Below are positions 25,970 to 37,929 of a stretch of 64,000 bases of DNA, piece by piece. This DNA is from Patagioenas fasciata (Eukaryota; Chordata; Aves; Columbiformes; Columbidae): the NCBI RefSeq assembly GCF_037038585.1, contig NC_092521.1:53514398-53578397 (forward strand), read 5' to 3'. The number at the start of each line of letters is the position of its first letter. Positions within the stretch are counted from its first letter, which is position 1. The notes below the pieces were generated by a model, which was given only the letters and a program-made list of their open reading frames with translations, made no database searches and was not told the origin of the DNA. Made by a program: the position numbers and the translations under genes.

Positions 25970-28431
25970 CCAAGTTGCCAAGATCCAACTTGAACAGCCT
26001 CACAGTTACTGGATAAATCCACTTATCTCAGGTTCCACCACAAACAGCTGCCACTTGTGCAGTATTTTGGCCACACTGGACTGGCTTCACAATGCAAAGG
26101 GCAGGCAGAAATCTCAGGCAGACAACCCCTGGCCTTTTCTCAGCTTGCTGAAGGACATGCTTGCAGGGACAGCTAAAAGCTGAGCAGACAATAAAGTTGT
26201 GCAAAGCCTCAGACACGATGCCCAGCAACGCAATTCTGCTGACAGCTGAGCTATCGCTGATTGCTTTAACCTTTGCTCAGTCGGGGCCACTGCCTTCACC
26301 TAACTCTTTTCCTAACAAACTGATAGTAATAGCTTCATCAAGGTTAAGATAAGCACGAAGGCTGTTAGCTTTACCACAGAAGACTGACTACCTTTTGGTC
26401 GCAAACAGCAATCCATCCTGCTCAAACCAAATTAACCACAGTAACCCAGCTTGCCTTAGGACATTTTCTGAATTGCCTGGGAGGAGAGACAAAGGAAGTT
26501 ATTACTAACCACCAACTTGGAACCTAAAGGAAGTTTCCAGAAGGAAAAATACAGCACCTCTGAAGAAAGGTGCATGTTTTCCCTAAAGGATCATACTCAC
26601 CCCTTATTCCTGCAAAAGACCTACATAGCACATTTTCTCAGTCCCACATCTCCGTAGATGAAAGCTGGTCTTCAGGGTCTCGTAGATTACCGCTATGATG
26701 CTTTGAAACCAAGCAAAGGTCTTCAAACATGAGATCTCCTGCTACGAGATCACGGTCTGTACTCAAAGTGACAAGCGACTACCCAACTCAACCGATGAGC
26801 ACGCACAGGATGATGCTCACACCTGCCTGGGCTGCTTCTCAGACCCGGACTTGTGAGCAAACACGCTGCTGCCATAAAAGCAACACACATTCCAGCTGCA
26901 GCAAGCCTACAGCCAGCTCAAACGTTAACACTTCTTTTTGAAATCAACATCCTGGTTTAGTCCAATTACCTTATATAAGTTTTCCGATATACCTGAATGG
27001 AACATGTATCTGCTCTCAGATTGATTAGTGTCTGGGTTTTATTATTATTTTTTTTTTAAACAGTGGGTATAGCAAGCACTTAACATTTCTTCTAAAAATG
27101 AATCTGAAAATAATCAGCATTTGTTTGGTGCTTCACTTAAAACCATCTAGGATAACACACTCATTCACTTTCATAGGCTTTAAGTTCAATAAAAAAAGGA
27201 CTTTATTAGCAGAAGAGTATCCGCACAAATTAAGCGTCAGCAAAAGGAAGAGACAATTGAAGTACCAGCCACAGTTGCAGGTTTGACTAAATAGTAATGT
27301 TTAACTACTTCCTTATCACAATCTTCTTGTACAACTATAATTTAGGAACCTTTGCCACTGTAATTTTCTCTGTTTCATTTTCTTTACAGCTATGTTTTCA
27401 TGTGTCAGACTAAATACTTGTTCATCAGCACTATTATCCATGCAACAACTGAAAATGAACAGCTATAGGAAAAAAACAGAAAAGAAGAAACGCAAAGGTT
27501 TTGCATATGTATAAAATAAACTAAAATAAAAGGCAAATTACCCAGTGTAGTATTTGACGCTGGAGGAAAAGTGGACATAGTCACCATAGTTACTTGAACA
27601 ATACTCTGGAAAAAGTCTCAGCATGGTTACAGTTGAGGTAAAGTTAAAATCTAAAGCTTTTAGATTCTGCCAGCAATAATCCCAATGGCTTTCAGCACCT
27701 GAGTATGGAAGGGACAAGATACTGTGGCCACACTGGGACCTCACCCATTGGCCACATCCCATTGCAGCTGAGGCACCACAGGCAAGAATGACAGTTTGCT
27801 TGCTTATGTGGGTGGAAGCAGATGGGATAATGGCCAAAAGAAAAAAAAAATGAAAAAATAAGTGAAAGCTTTTGAAATCCCACTTGGGGTGTATTGTCTC
27901 CAAACACAAAAAAGGAAAGTCATTCTGTAAATTAAATGAACTCCGTCCTGGGAGGAACAAAAATCAAGCTAACAAAATCAGAAATACAACAGAACAATGG
28001 AGATTTGGTTGAACATTTAAATTAATTCAGTGTTGTGTTCATAAGCCATACCCTACTAACAGTGCATTTTGTACATTTTATGTTTCTTTTTAAGTGTTTG
28101 CCAGACTAACTCCGGTGATGCAGGTCATCTTCCTAATAATGGCAAGGATTACTCAAGGGGCTGTCTAAACCATTAGCAGGCCTCTGCTCCTCCAAAGCCA
28201 CTGTAGTCATCTCTGACCCATCCACATTCCTCTTTACAAGGATGCCGTGGTATCTTGACCACTTCATTCTTCAGAAGCTCTGTTTGGCTTCACATCACCA
28301 CCCATCAGCTCCCACCTCACACTGGGCAGCTGACTCACATTCAGTCCAATCAATCATAGGTTTTAATCCACCTCCTACTCACACTCCCATATCATTTTTG
28401 AGGGACTGGGAATAGTCATAGACAAATCTTA

Positions 28432-28498
28432 AAAACAAACAAACAAACAAACACAAAAAACCCCAAAAAATAACTAAGCAAAAAAAAAAAAAATCCCC
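28432..28498. repeat. A-rich simple repeat
   Basis: AAAC units, then runs of A broken by CCCC, then A13. No coding content; the neighbouring minus-strand frame 28379-28591 is low-complexity phenylalanine. Confidence 0.8.
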
Positions 28499-28945
28499 CA
28501 AGGAGTAGAAGCCTTCCACATGAAGAATATAGTTCTCCTGAAGCCTGCTCCCACAAGGAGAGGTTTGTTTACTGATACAAACAGAAATCAACTAATTATT
28601 TCCAAAATTTTGGAAGTAATAGTGTAATGTGGTGATACAGCTACTGTTGGTGTAAAACAAATAGCATATCGTCTCTTCAGAAGCAGCAAGCAGTGGGTTT
28701 TAATTGCTTTGTGCAATTAAAAAAAAAAAAAAAAGGCAACAAACGTTCAGACGCCCCCACACAGCAGCACTCCAGAACAAGCCCAGCCAGATGCTGCATT
28801 CCTCTTCCTCCTCCTCCTGTTACAACAGCCACCCTCCAGCAGAACTCACCACCAGCTTGATCATCATCAAAATGGCCTTCATGACCCTGCCACTTTATTC
28901 ATCTTCCAAGCATAAAGGCCCCTCTATGTTGAAGTGGTTTTTAAT

Positions 28946-29260
28946 GGATCATGGGATAATTCAGGCCAGGAGGGACCTCAGTAGGCCTCTGGTCTACTCT
29001 CCAGCTCTGAGCAGGATCAGCTGTGAGATCAAACTGGGTTGCTCAGGGCTTTGTCCAGTCAGGTCTTGAAAACCCTCAAGGATTGAGGCTGCATAGCCTC
29101 ACTGGGCAATGTGTGGCCCTGCCTGGCCAGCCAGCCCCAGGCTGAAAAAGCTTCTCCCTACAACCAGTGTGAACTTCTCTCATTTCAACTGGAGCCTGCT
29201 GTTTCTTGGTCTTCCACCATGCACCACGTGGAAAAGCCTGGGGTGACATCAGTTCTACTC
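28946..29260 (-). mobile_element. CR1 LINE fragment, moderately diverged
   Basis: The plus strand shows the antisense of a CR1 3' end: GATAATTCAGGCCAGGAGGG, then 'tggtctactctccagctctg', 'ttgctcagggctttgtccag', and the tail-region 'aaaaagcttctccctacaac'. Similarity fades near 29260. It is older than the 21.8-kb copy, since no open frame survives. An ancient family cannot be assigned by eye. Confidence 0.8.
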
Positions 29261-30240
29261 TTTCAGTGAAAAGAAAGGAAATTATTCTGTATACTTTTAG
29301 CTATGATATTTATCTGTTTATGCAAAGTACACTTTGCTTTTTGATTTAAATTACTGTTTCAGATTTTTAACTTTGCTAACTACATTTGCCAAAAATTCAA
29401 ATATAACCAAACCAGATCTAAAGTGAAAAATAAATCTAAAAACAAACTTCGGGTGGAAACATTCATCCATCTGATCACATTAAACTTCTCCTGATGTGCA
29501 GTGGTGACAGCAGCACTTCAGCACTCCTATTACTGCACTTCCAGATATCAAAGCAGCGTCTCTTTATATATGTCCAACATAAGAGCCATTTATACACATA
29601 CATTGCAAAACAGGCTAAAAAAGCAAGATACATGCTGAAACAAAGCCATGAGGAATGCACTCCGCTAGTTTTCAGACTCAAAGAGGTTTGGGTAGCAGGT
29701 ACATCACAGTAAATACAAGTCGCTTCTGTTCCTGGGCACAGGAGCTATTACTCTCTCAGGCTGATCAAGGCTTCTTAGCACATCAAAGCGCATCAATCTG
29801 AAGCAGAAGTCCACTTACAGACCTTACTGCTACTCAGTTATGAAATTGCTGTGTACTAGTCACGCAGGCGGCTTCTTAACTGCACTCCTAAGCCACACTG
29901 TTGAGGAATAAAATATACGTAGCTGGAACTAAGAGAGGAGGAAAGTGCAGCAGTGCAACATATGTTCATCCTGCCTGAAAGGTCATATGAAATGTGATTA
30001 GTGACATTATCCTCCAGGAGTCTGAATATTGCCCTGAGACAAGGGCTTTCCAGCATAAGCTATGGATCAATAAAAAGGCTTAAGCAGCAATACTTCAGAA
30101 ATGCTCAAAAGTAAAATATCAGGTTCTCTCCAAAGCTGTGCTTGAGAAGAAACCCTTAAACTTAAGACCCATCTTTCAGTCTCATGCTCTTCACATCAGA
30201 GCCAGATGCCCCAGACCATGCAACTGCAAAGAAAGGAGAG
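29261..30240. other. non-coding stretch left of the minisatellite
   Basis: No gene recognised. Short frames at 29475-29681 (minus) and 29494-29712 (plus) are antisense partners without motifs. Confidence 0.55.
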
Positions 30241-30348
30241 AGAGCGGGAGAAAGAGAGCGGGAGAAAGAGAGCGGGAGAAAGAGAGCGGGAGAAAGAGAG
30301 CGGGAGAAAGAGAGCGGGAGAAAGAGAGCGGGAGAAAGAGAGCGGGAG
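30241..30348. repeat. 14-bp perfect minisatellite, 7.7 copies
   Basis: The unit AGAGCGGGAGAAAG repeats seven full times from 30241 to 30338, plus ten bases of an eighth, without a single mismatch. It is pure purine except for one C per unit. Because 14 is not a multiple of three, all three forward frames cycle through the same 14-residue peptide (EREREKESGRKRAG) and no frame on either strand meets a stop. This accounts for the cluster of open frames at 30138-30598. Perfect homogeneity points to recent expansion. Confidence 0.95.
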
Positions 30349-30992
30349 GCAATGCCACCCCTCCCAAAGGGAGGTGCACCAGCTAAAGCCGGCTGCAACC
30401 TGTCAGAGAGCAGCCAGCCCCACGCCTTACCTGGGCTGGGGCCACCACTGCACCAGTAACACTCAGATCTCCCTGGGATGTGGCAGCCAGCCAGCACCAT
30501 ACCCAAATTGTATTAGCCTTCACCCTCAAAACTTAAGGCTGTGTGTAAGTGAGGTTGTCACCACACAGGTGAGAGGTGAAGCAAGTTGTTTTCCTTAATC
30601 GAGCCTATTACTAGTAATGAGTCACTCCTGCCAGGTCTAAATAGCTCAGAGATAAATCCCAATGCTGCTAAGCTGCCAGCCACCTCCAGTCAGTGCCCAG
30701 AGGCAGCTTTACTCCTACAGAAAATGCTGGGGGAATACTGCCACCTCCAACTATACTTCTGGAGCAGATCTGCAGGCTGATATATTTGCAGCAAAAGTTT
30801 ACCCTGCAGCTGTTCAGTCACCTTTAATTGAAAGCCCAAAGTTCCAGAGCCTCATCCTCAAGGACCAACAGTGGTCACCCCCATATTGGTATTCTGCAGA
30901 TCAGCTGTCTGCACATGAGCAAGGAGTATGACCCTGGGAGAGTTTTGCCTCTCTTTAAATCTAAAACAAACAAATAAACAAACCCCACCACC
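30349..30992. other. non-coding stretch between minisatellite and hAT element
   Basis: No gene recognised. The open frames starting at 30586 and 30662 have no known motif. Confidence 0.5.
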
Positions 30993-31146
30993 CTCTACAA
31001 CAGGTGTGTCAAACTCATTTTCACCGGGGGCCACATCAGCCTCGCGGTTGCCTTCAAAGGGATGAATGTAATTTTAGGACTGTGAAGGCAACCGCGAGGC
31101 TGATGTGGCCCCCGGTGAAAATGAGTTTGACACCCCTGCTCTACTA
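30993..31146. mobile_element. hAT-type non-autonomous hairpin transposon (MITE) with TSDs
   Basis: The element spans 31001-31138 (138 bp). Its two 55-bp arms (31001-31055 and 31084-31138) are inverted copies that differ at one position (54/55), around a 28-bp loop. Both ends begin CAGGKGTGTCAAACTCATTT, the start typical of Charlie-like hAT elements. It is flanked by 8-bp near-identical target duplications, CTCTACAA (30993-31000) and CTCTACTA (31139-31146), which fit the hAT preference nTCTAnnn. There is no transposase, so it would depend on one supplied in trans. Near-identical arms with their CpGs intact suggest it is young, although inverted arms can also be homogenised by gene conversion. 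A full-length transcript would fold into a long perfect hairpin. Confidence 0.93.
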
Positions 31147-31736
31147 GATCTCACCAGAGACTACTCAGGGTGGAAATACTTTTCATGGAAAACTCTGGTA
31201 CAATATTTAATGCAAACACTCCATCTATGCATCATCTCTTAAAGTTCACACCACAGGCAACACTGATATTAGGAACAGTAAGGAGAACCGCGCAGTGCTT
31301 TTCTGAAAAAGCCATCCAATGAATTAATCATTTTCTGTCTCAACTATTTGCAGAAACAACTGAATAAGTCAGAAAAGAAAAATTAAAATGTTCTAAGCCG
31401 TTGCTTCACAGTGTGTCTTACAGAAAAGTCATTTAAAAATTATTACAAAAGCAATAACACTCCATCTCATAAAAAGACTATTCCAAATTAATCTGCTGCA
31501 TGTTAATTCCTTCACCTTTGCCAACAGTAAAGCAGAATAGGAAAAAACCATGCTTCATCAAAAAAAAAAAAAAAAAAAAAGAGTTGAAATTCAGTAAGCT
31601 TTGCATGTTGCTTCTAAAAAAAAAAACCATCCCAAAAGCAAATTCAGCTTTCATCCAGCCCAGCTTCCAATAAATAACACTTCTCCTCTTTCTCCCAAGC
31701 AAACATAAGTAAGCGAAACCGATTTTGCAGACTCAC
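31147..31736. other. short putative intron sequence
   Basis: No gene recognised. An A20 run is at 31561-31580 and an A10 run near 31617-31626. If the exon at 31737-31963 is real, this is the start of its downstream intron. Confidence 0.45.
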
Positions 31737-31963
31737 CAAGATTGTCCATATCCCAGGAGGCAGCAGTTTGTCCAGTTTGTGAAGTCCATGGTTGCAGCAT
31801 GGTCACAGTAATCAGCAGGAAAATTAAAATAAAAAGAAGAAGAAGAAAAAAAAAGAACTCTTGAGATTCAATGAAAAACATCACAGTTTTCTGTAAAGTC
31901 TGCATGACAGAATTGTTTCAGGTGACTCATTAAATGGACTGAACATACACCTACAAACATATT
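31737..31963 (-). CDS. candidate coding exon with hydrophobic N-terminus, minus strand
   Basis: On minus, a branch/pyrimidine-rich acceptor (CATTTCTTTCTTTTTAG) ends at 31964 and a consensus donor (CTTG|GTGAGT) follows 31737, defining a 227-bp exon. An ATG at 31905 with G at -3 opens a frame of 56 codons plus 1 nt to the donor. Residues 17-35 are almost pure Phe/Leu/Ile (FFFFLLLLFILIFLLITVT), which would be a signal peptide or signal anchor; the polar part after it ends DMDNL. A second ATG in good context (ACC before it) lies at codon 36 and would remove the hydrophobic segment. Much of that segment is encoded by a T/TTC-rich tract, so it could be low-complexity chance. I do not recognise the protein. 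The location, about 6.8 kb downstream of a CpG island with a minus-strand donor, fits the second exon of a gene with a non-coding exon 1. Confidence 0.4.
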
Positions 31964-34900
31964 CTAAAAAGAAAGAAATGAAACATAATAACAATATTAT
32001 ATTGATGAAACAATAATAATTACAGTCTGATAATGATCTGTCAAGGCTGGGCTCATAAGGAAGATTTCTGGGGGAAATATATTTTAAGAAAATCCAATCT
32101 TCTACTGTACCTAGCCCGATCAGGCAGTAACAGGTGGGCAACATCACATACAGGAAAGGTTTATTATTTTCTCATACTGCAGACATTTCCAAATCGTTGA
32201 TGATGAGATGTAACATTTGGCAAGGAAGGAAGTCAAAACCGCCACAGGCCACAGCGACAGCTCATTTTCAGAATCCTCAGTCAAGGACAGGGGATCGATG
32301 ATGTACTCTTTGCATTTAAGGGGGCTTGCAGCCTACTCCACAGCTAAGCACTTAAGCCCAGTTACACACCTGCAAACTGTCAAGAACTCACAGGCTGAAA
32401 TAACAAATTTTTTTGATTTGGACCTTGAACAGCGTCTGGGCAACCCAGTAACTGTTACTTCTTTCCTAATAAAAAGCCAAAGAATGAATCTTACAGCTTT
32501 CCTAGGCTCAATGTTGATACCTTCTGGCAACTGTTCCAAAACATTTGACCAATTTAGGATTTGGTTTTTGGCTTTGTTTTGTTTGGTTGAGGTTTTTTTA
32601 TTATTATTCTTTTGAAAAGGGAATGGTTTGAAAACATCCGTACTAAATGCCAATTGCTTTGGGTTAACCTAAACAAATTGCACAAGTGTATGTAATGGCA
32701 GTGAGAGGCACACTCTTCTTTCAACTAGAGAAACTAATTGCATTTGCAAGTTAAGAACAAGGAAAAGGTCTCCAGTACAGAGACCAAAGCCTGCAGAGGC
32801 AGTGGTGGCTGCCATCTTCTCCCAGCAGCTGTATCATCATCAGATTGATCATTGTGTAAAAGGCACCAAGGCTGATGAGATGTCAAGAAGCCAAAGGTCA
32901 CTGCAAAGTCTCTCATAACATATGAAATGGAAGGATTTCCCAGCCTGTTTCGACCACGGGAATTCTTCAAACCAACTGTTTCAGGAGTACAGATATCCTC
33001 GCAACTCAGAGATCTTCTGCCAAGTACCAGGGAAGGGGCCTGAGGGAAGGGCAGCATTTTGACCCCTGAAAATCCCAAGGCAGCAACCTGCCCATGCAAG
33101 TCCTAGTATGGTTTCTTTTTGATCCCTGTAGAAACCATGCCATATGAAGGCAAATTTATCTGTTGGCGTCAAAAATGAAAACATAACTGGCACAGTCAAC
33201 TAATTTGCAGCCTCCCTATGGATAGTGGCTGATGAGTTACCTCCTCCTCTGCCTCCACGGCCCATTAAGAAGACAGCACGAAAGACTGAGGAAGAATTAT
33301 GATGATTGCTCATGTATTTCCTGCTTTGTTAGGGAGCAACTTTTTTTATTGCTATTTTTCTGAGAGTGCTTTTACAGGAGTCTTTCCAATGCCTTCACAT
33401 TAAGGATATTGGAGAGGACAGGGAAAAGAGATTGGAAAGGATTTGCCTTCATTTCTGATTTCTCTTGTCAGTCTTCTGTACCACAGTCCTTCCCCAGAGA
33501 TGTGACCATGCACCATTGCTGTCACTGTGACTGCAGCTACAGATTGCCCTCAAGATATTACCTGCTTTTTCCCTTTGCATTATGGGGATTACAGGGAGGA
33601 CACTTTTATTGGAGCAGACATGAGCCCAAGATGCTCCCAAGGAATATAATGGCTACTGAGTGACCTGACTAAATGCAGGACTTCAAATTGAGTAAAGTGA
33701 GATTTTGATGGTGGCATGAAGCAAGATGAACATTAATGAACTTATCAGGATGAGAGGTCAAGAGGTCACGGGAAAGCAGATATTGTGTAGGTGAGAACCC
33801 CAGGAAATGTGGTGTGCAGAAAAGGAACAAAAGTGTAGAGATGACTCCCAAGCAGCTGAATTTGAACAGGAGAGCTGCTGAGCTAGTTTATTTAGCTTGA
33901 GGAAGAGGCAGGCAAGAGGGGAAAATAGTGCAGGATCCCCACTGACAGTGCTCCGTATGCATTTCTGAGTGAGAACAAAAGGTGGCTGTCGAAGTTTGAC
34001 ACGTTATAAGGGGCAGCTTCCCATTAGCAGCTCAGAAGTTTGTGGGGAAAGAAAAATTTATTATATGCTATGATGGGATGGATGAATGTATGGGATGTAA
34101 AATGCCTTGAGCCCTGCGGCAGCATTCACTGCCTACATTATATACCAGTTGTCAGGGTGAGGAGAGAGACATTAGAGCAGGACCACAGAGACATTTTGCA
34201 TTCCCCCCTGTTCCTCTTCACATGCTATTTTTGCATGACACTGATTATGAAACTGAAAATGTTGGTTCAGCTTCAGGCAGCAATTTTAGGGTCAATTGCT
34301 TCTTCACCAGACACTGGAATCACAATTCCTCAAGCATCAAATTTACTGTAAATGTTTTAGGGGACAGTGAACTTTAGTTATGCATTATTACTGTAAAGCC
34401 CCCTCCTCAAAAGTCTATCTTGCAACCCTTCTTGATATGCCAGGTACCTTTCCCTCCCCCTCGCCCCAAATCACAATTTAAGATGAACTCTGCAATTACA
34501 CTACTTTCTTTTTGCTCCATCAACTCATTCCTGACTATTATGCACTCTTCAGGTGGAGGAAGACACTTCTAAACCCATGTGAAGAGTTTTATCCATTTAT
34601 CACAAAAGTACATCAATATAGGTTTTCCAGCTGAAAGCTTTTGAAAGTTTCCTCAAGACTTTTATGGTTCAGCTTGGATCCATTCCTAATCCACAGGCAG
34701 GCTAAAAGATTCATCTGGCACCAGTGCCCCACAAAATAAACAAACAATAAAGCCTTAATGAGGTCAGCCATCCAACAAAAAAACCCAAAACCAAGGCTAT
34801 GCGTCTTTCCCTAATACTATCAGTATGATGAGAGAACAACTAAAAGCCCTGATGCTGTAACTGATTTCACCCTGGATCCAGCTGAATCAAACTGGCATTT

Positions 34901-35672
34901 AAACAGCATCCCAGATGGAAACTAATGGAAATTGGAAAGCCATTGCTGGCAATGATGTCAGATTTGGATTTATCATTTCACCTGCCAGTGGAACTTCTAG
35001 GACAGAATAAAACTTTCATATTTTTCTCTTCTTTGCAAACGTTATTAAAGTGTGCATATGAAAAGATGTTCTTTAAAATGGAAGAGACCATCCAGCAATA
35101 TCCTGCAAATTCTATGCACTTCCAGCTAATCTAAATGAGAAGTGTTATTTTGTGTCAAAATGGGATGCTCAGAAAACTTTATGGAAATAAGACAGTTGAC
35201 ATGAAAATGATGAAATCAGCAGTGCTATGGATTTAACAGTTAAGTGATATATAGTGTAAAGTTGAGCCTGGCTTGCTTGGTCTCCATTTCAGGTCTACAG
35301 CCCTACCTCCACAGCTTGATATCTGGCCATTGAGACAACTGCGAAAGCTTATCACATCACAAGCAATGAGCTGTACAACTGAAAATTCCCAGCTGCCTTC
35401 AGTAAAGCAAAGGCAGCATTAAACATCAGCAGTATCAATATCTCTCCCTTATTCTTGCAACATAAAACCCAACAAAACACAAGCCAATGTAAGTCCTCAG
35501 AAGGTGAGAAACTCCCAATCTTAGTAAAGTTTTCCAGGTTCAACTAAGAACATCTCTATGAAAAAGCCATATACTCATACGTAAATAAACCAGACATAGT
35601 ATATGTGTGTGTATACACATAAATACATATATGTATGTAACATATATAATTTACATAAAGTGAGCTCATCAC
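31964..35672. other. putative first intron, part 1
   Basis: No exon or transposon recognised. The 121-codon minus frame 32734-33099 and the 132-codon plus frame 32217-32615 have no known motif. Under the minus-strand transcript hypothesis this is intronic. Confidence 0.45.
35600..35648. repeat. degenerate TA/TG/CATA-rich simple repeat
   Basis: Alternating purine-pyrimidine low-complexity sequence (TATATGTGTGTGTATACACA and so on), about 25 bp left of the CTCF-like site. Confidence 0.7.
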
Positions 35673-35687
35673 CCAGCAGGTGGCACT
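35673..35687 (+). promoter_or_regulatory. CTCF consensus site
   Basis: CCAGCAGGTGGCACT matches the CTCF core consensus CCASYAGRKGGCRSY at all positions, on the plus strand, about 2.3 kb from the CpG island. A single perfect core is expected rarely by chance in 64 kb. Whether it is bound is unknown. Confidence 0.55.
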
Positions 35688-37929
35688 CGTACCACAAGCT
35701 CCTGAGGCTGGAGTACTGTGGGAGGCTGCGAGCAGGCACTGCTCTACAGGAGGCACCGTATTTCCAAAAGGTAAAACCACCACGGGCACAAACGTGTCCA
35801 CCACCCTTCTGCAAAACCTGAAGTGTTCACTCCAAAAGCTCATGAAGCTTATTAGCTGGGCATCACCTTCATTAATTCCCTCGAGAGCTGTACAACTTCC
35901 CTTCACTGCTGCTAATTCTGAAGTGCTCTTGCAGCCCTTCGAGAGGAGCAGCATTTTGGGGACTGGAAGGGTTCTGGAATATTTTTTTATGTAGAAGCAT
36001 CACACGATGATGTCAAGAACAATATAATTAAACATAAAGCTTCCTTCAGACTTCATCACTTCTTTTCTCCATCTAACACACCCAACTAGCTTTCAATTAG
36101 TCCCACTAATAATTTGGGCTTTTGAAGATCTCATGAATGAGCAGATCAGAACTGGCAGAAGAAATGCTGTTTTCCTTTGATTAAAATTTAAGACTTGTTT
36201 TCACCCGTGACTTAAGTGTCACTATCGTATGAACATTCTTAATATACCTCTTCTTCAGCTTCCAGCTGAGTGGTGCTTCAACTTCAGCTGAGCGGGCTTG
36301 TTTTTAAAAAAATATTTTCCTTTCCAATTCAATATTCCACCCATCCCCCTCCCTCTTCAAAACTAAACAAAACAAAACAAAACCAACAAACAAACAAAAA
36401 ACCCCATCGTTCAGAAGCATCAATCTGAAAACATGAGCTCTGCATGGAGCAGTGCTGTTCCCTGTAAGTGCATGCCTTGTGTCAGACTGAAAGATGCCTT
36501 TCCAAGGTCATTTCATGTTCCATTGGGTTTGTTATGAAGTTGTGGAACAGCAGATATGGTTGCAAGAGATAGTAAAGTGCCTTCCTAAGCTAGTTCTGGG
36601 CAGTAATGTGCAACCAATATTTGAGCAAGGGACTTCTATAACACTTACCTGTGAAAGAAACTTCATATGCTGAGATAAGTGCTGCTGCATGAAGGACAGG
36701 AGTAGTACTGAGATACTGATAATCTGTTTTCCTGACATCTCTCAATTAAAATAAAAAGCCAAAGAAAAAGGCCTTTTTCTTGTGGGAAAAACAAACCAAC
36801 CAATCATTAACAGTACACGTTTATGGCAATTAGCAAAGGTGGAGGGACTTTTCTAGAAACATTATCTCCTCAGGAAGGTCTGTTAAAATACCCAAGCCTT
36901 TGTAATAACGAGAATCTGATGTTAAAAAACCGTTCAATTCAGAATCAATACTGATACTCGCAAGTTTCAAAAACCACAGTAGCTTCCTATTTGGTACCAG
37001 AACCAACCATGTCCAAGGTTAAAAAGACATGAAAAGAAAAAAAAAAAAAAAAAGAAAAATCTCGAAGCATATCTAAGAACGTTTCTTTGAAAGTCTTGAC
37101 GTGACAGTGTGAGAAATTATGATCCAGTATTTTTTGACTGCTTTGAACATAGCCCAAAAATGGAGGAAACCATGTAAGAGTATTCCCATAGTAAGCTTTT
37201 AATACTGCCTCAGCCTATCCCAAACTCTGAAAGAAGGTAAGCATCTGGCAGCACACTGAATTGCATGTCACCATTTCAGCCATCAAACCAGGGACTATAT
37301 CCTTCCCTGGAAAGAACAGGGGAACAAGCATACAAACTCCAGAAAGACCGGAGGCGGGGGGAGTCCTTCTCGCAAATGGTTAGCTACATCTTAATGAGCT
37401 TTAAAGACTGATGAAGGATCACCCATTTGGCACCCAAAAATGCAAGCACTTGGCATGGAATCAGCCCTAGCAAAGAGGGGTGTTTTTCAAGTCACAAATG
37501 AACATTTTGAGGGTCCAACAGCCTGTCAGGAAAAATTCGAAAAATGGCCACCCAGGGCTGAACTGTGCACAAAATGCAGAGTTTCAGTGCTTCCAGTTTT
37601 GCACTGCACCCTGCATGCCGGGCCCCAGCCCCCCACATTCCCACACGCTCCCAAACAGCCCCGGCGCCCCTCCGCGCTGCTGTCCAGGAGCGTAGGGCTG
37701 CGCATCCCCAAGTGCGATCTGCAACCACTCCCGGGGCTCTATTACTACTACTTTTATTTTTCCTGCTACTATCAATTTCTAATGAACCGCTGTTACTAAT
37801 GAAACGTAAATGTCGCCGGCTAATTAGGTTGCTTGTTTTGTTTTGTTTTTTAAACATTCAAAAAGGTAGAGAAAAGGGAGGAGGTGAGGGGGAACACCTC
37901 ATAAATATTCACTATTAAACATTTTTAAC
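35688..37929. other. putative first intron, part 2, and island shore
   Basis: No gene recognised. It contains an A-rich AAAC tract (36361-36401) and an A18-like run at about 37037-37054. From about 37620 GC content and CpG rise toward the island. Confidence 0.45.

Larger units (their letters stand above)
22336..28945. other. long non-coding stretch
   Basis: About 6.6 kb with no recognised gene. Simple repeats inside are listed separately (CAAA at 24565, TA at 25040, purine tract at 25929). The 176-codon plus frame 23410-23940 and the 151-codon frame 22425-22880 lie in locally GC-richer sequence, have no known motif and no splice signals at plausible places. The 140-codon minus frame 27538-27960 ends near a weak GTAATT donor and is also unsupported. 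Confidence 0.5.

Noticed and set aside
27538..27960. 140-codon minus-strand frame ending near a possible donor
   Set aside because: The donor (GTAATT) is weak, there is no good acceptor upstream, and the protein resembles nothing known to me.
30138..30598. Several overlapping Glu/Arg/Lys/Ser-rich frames on both strands
   Set aside because: They are created by the 14-bp minisatellite, which has no stop in any frame.
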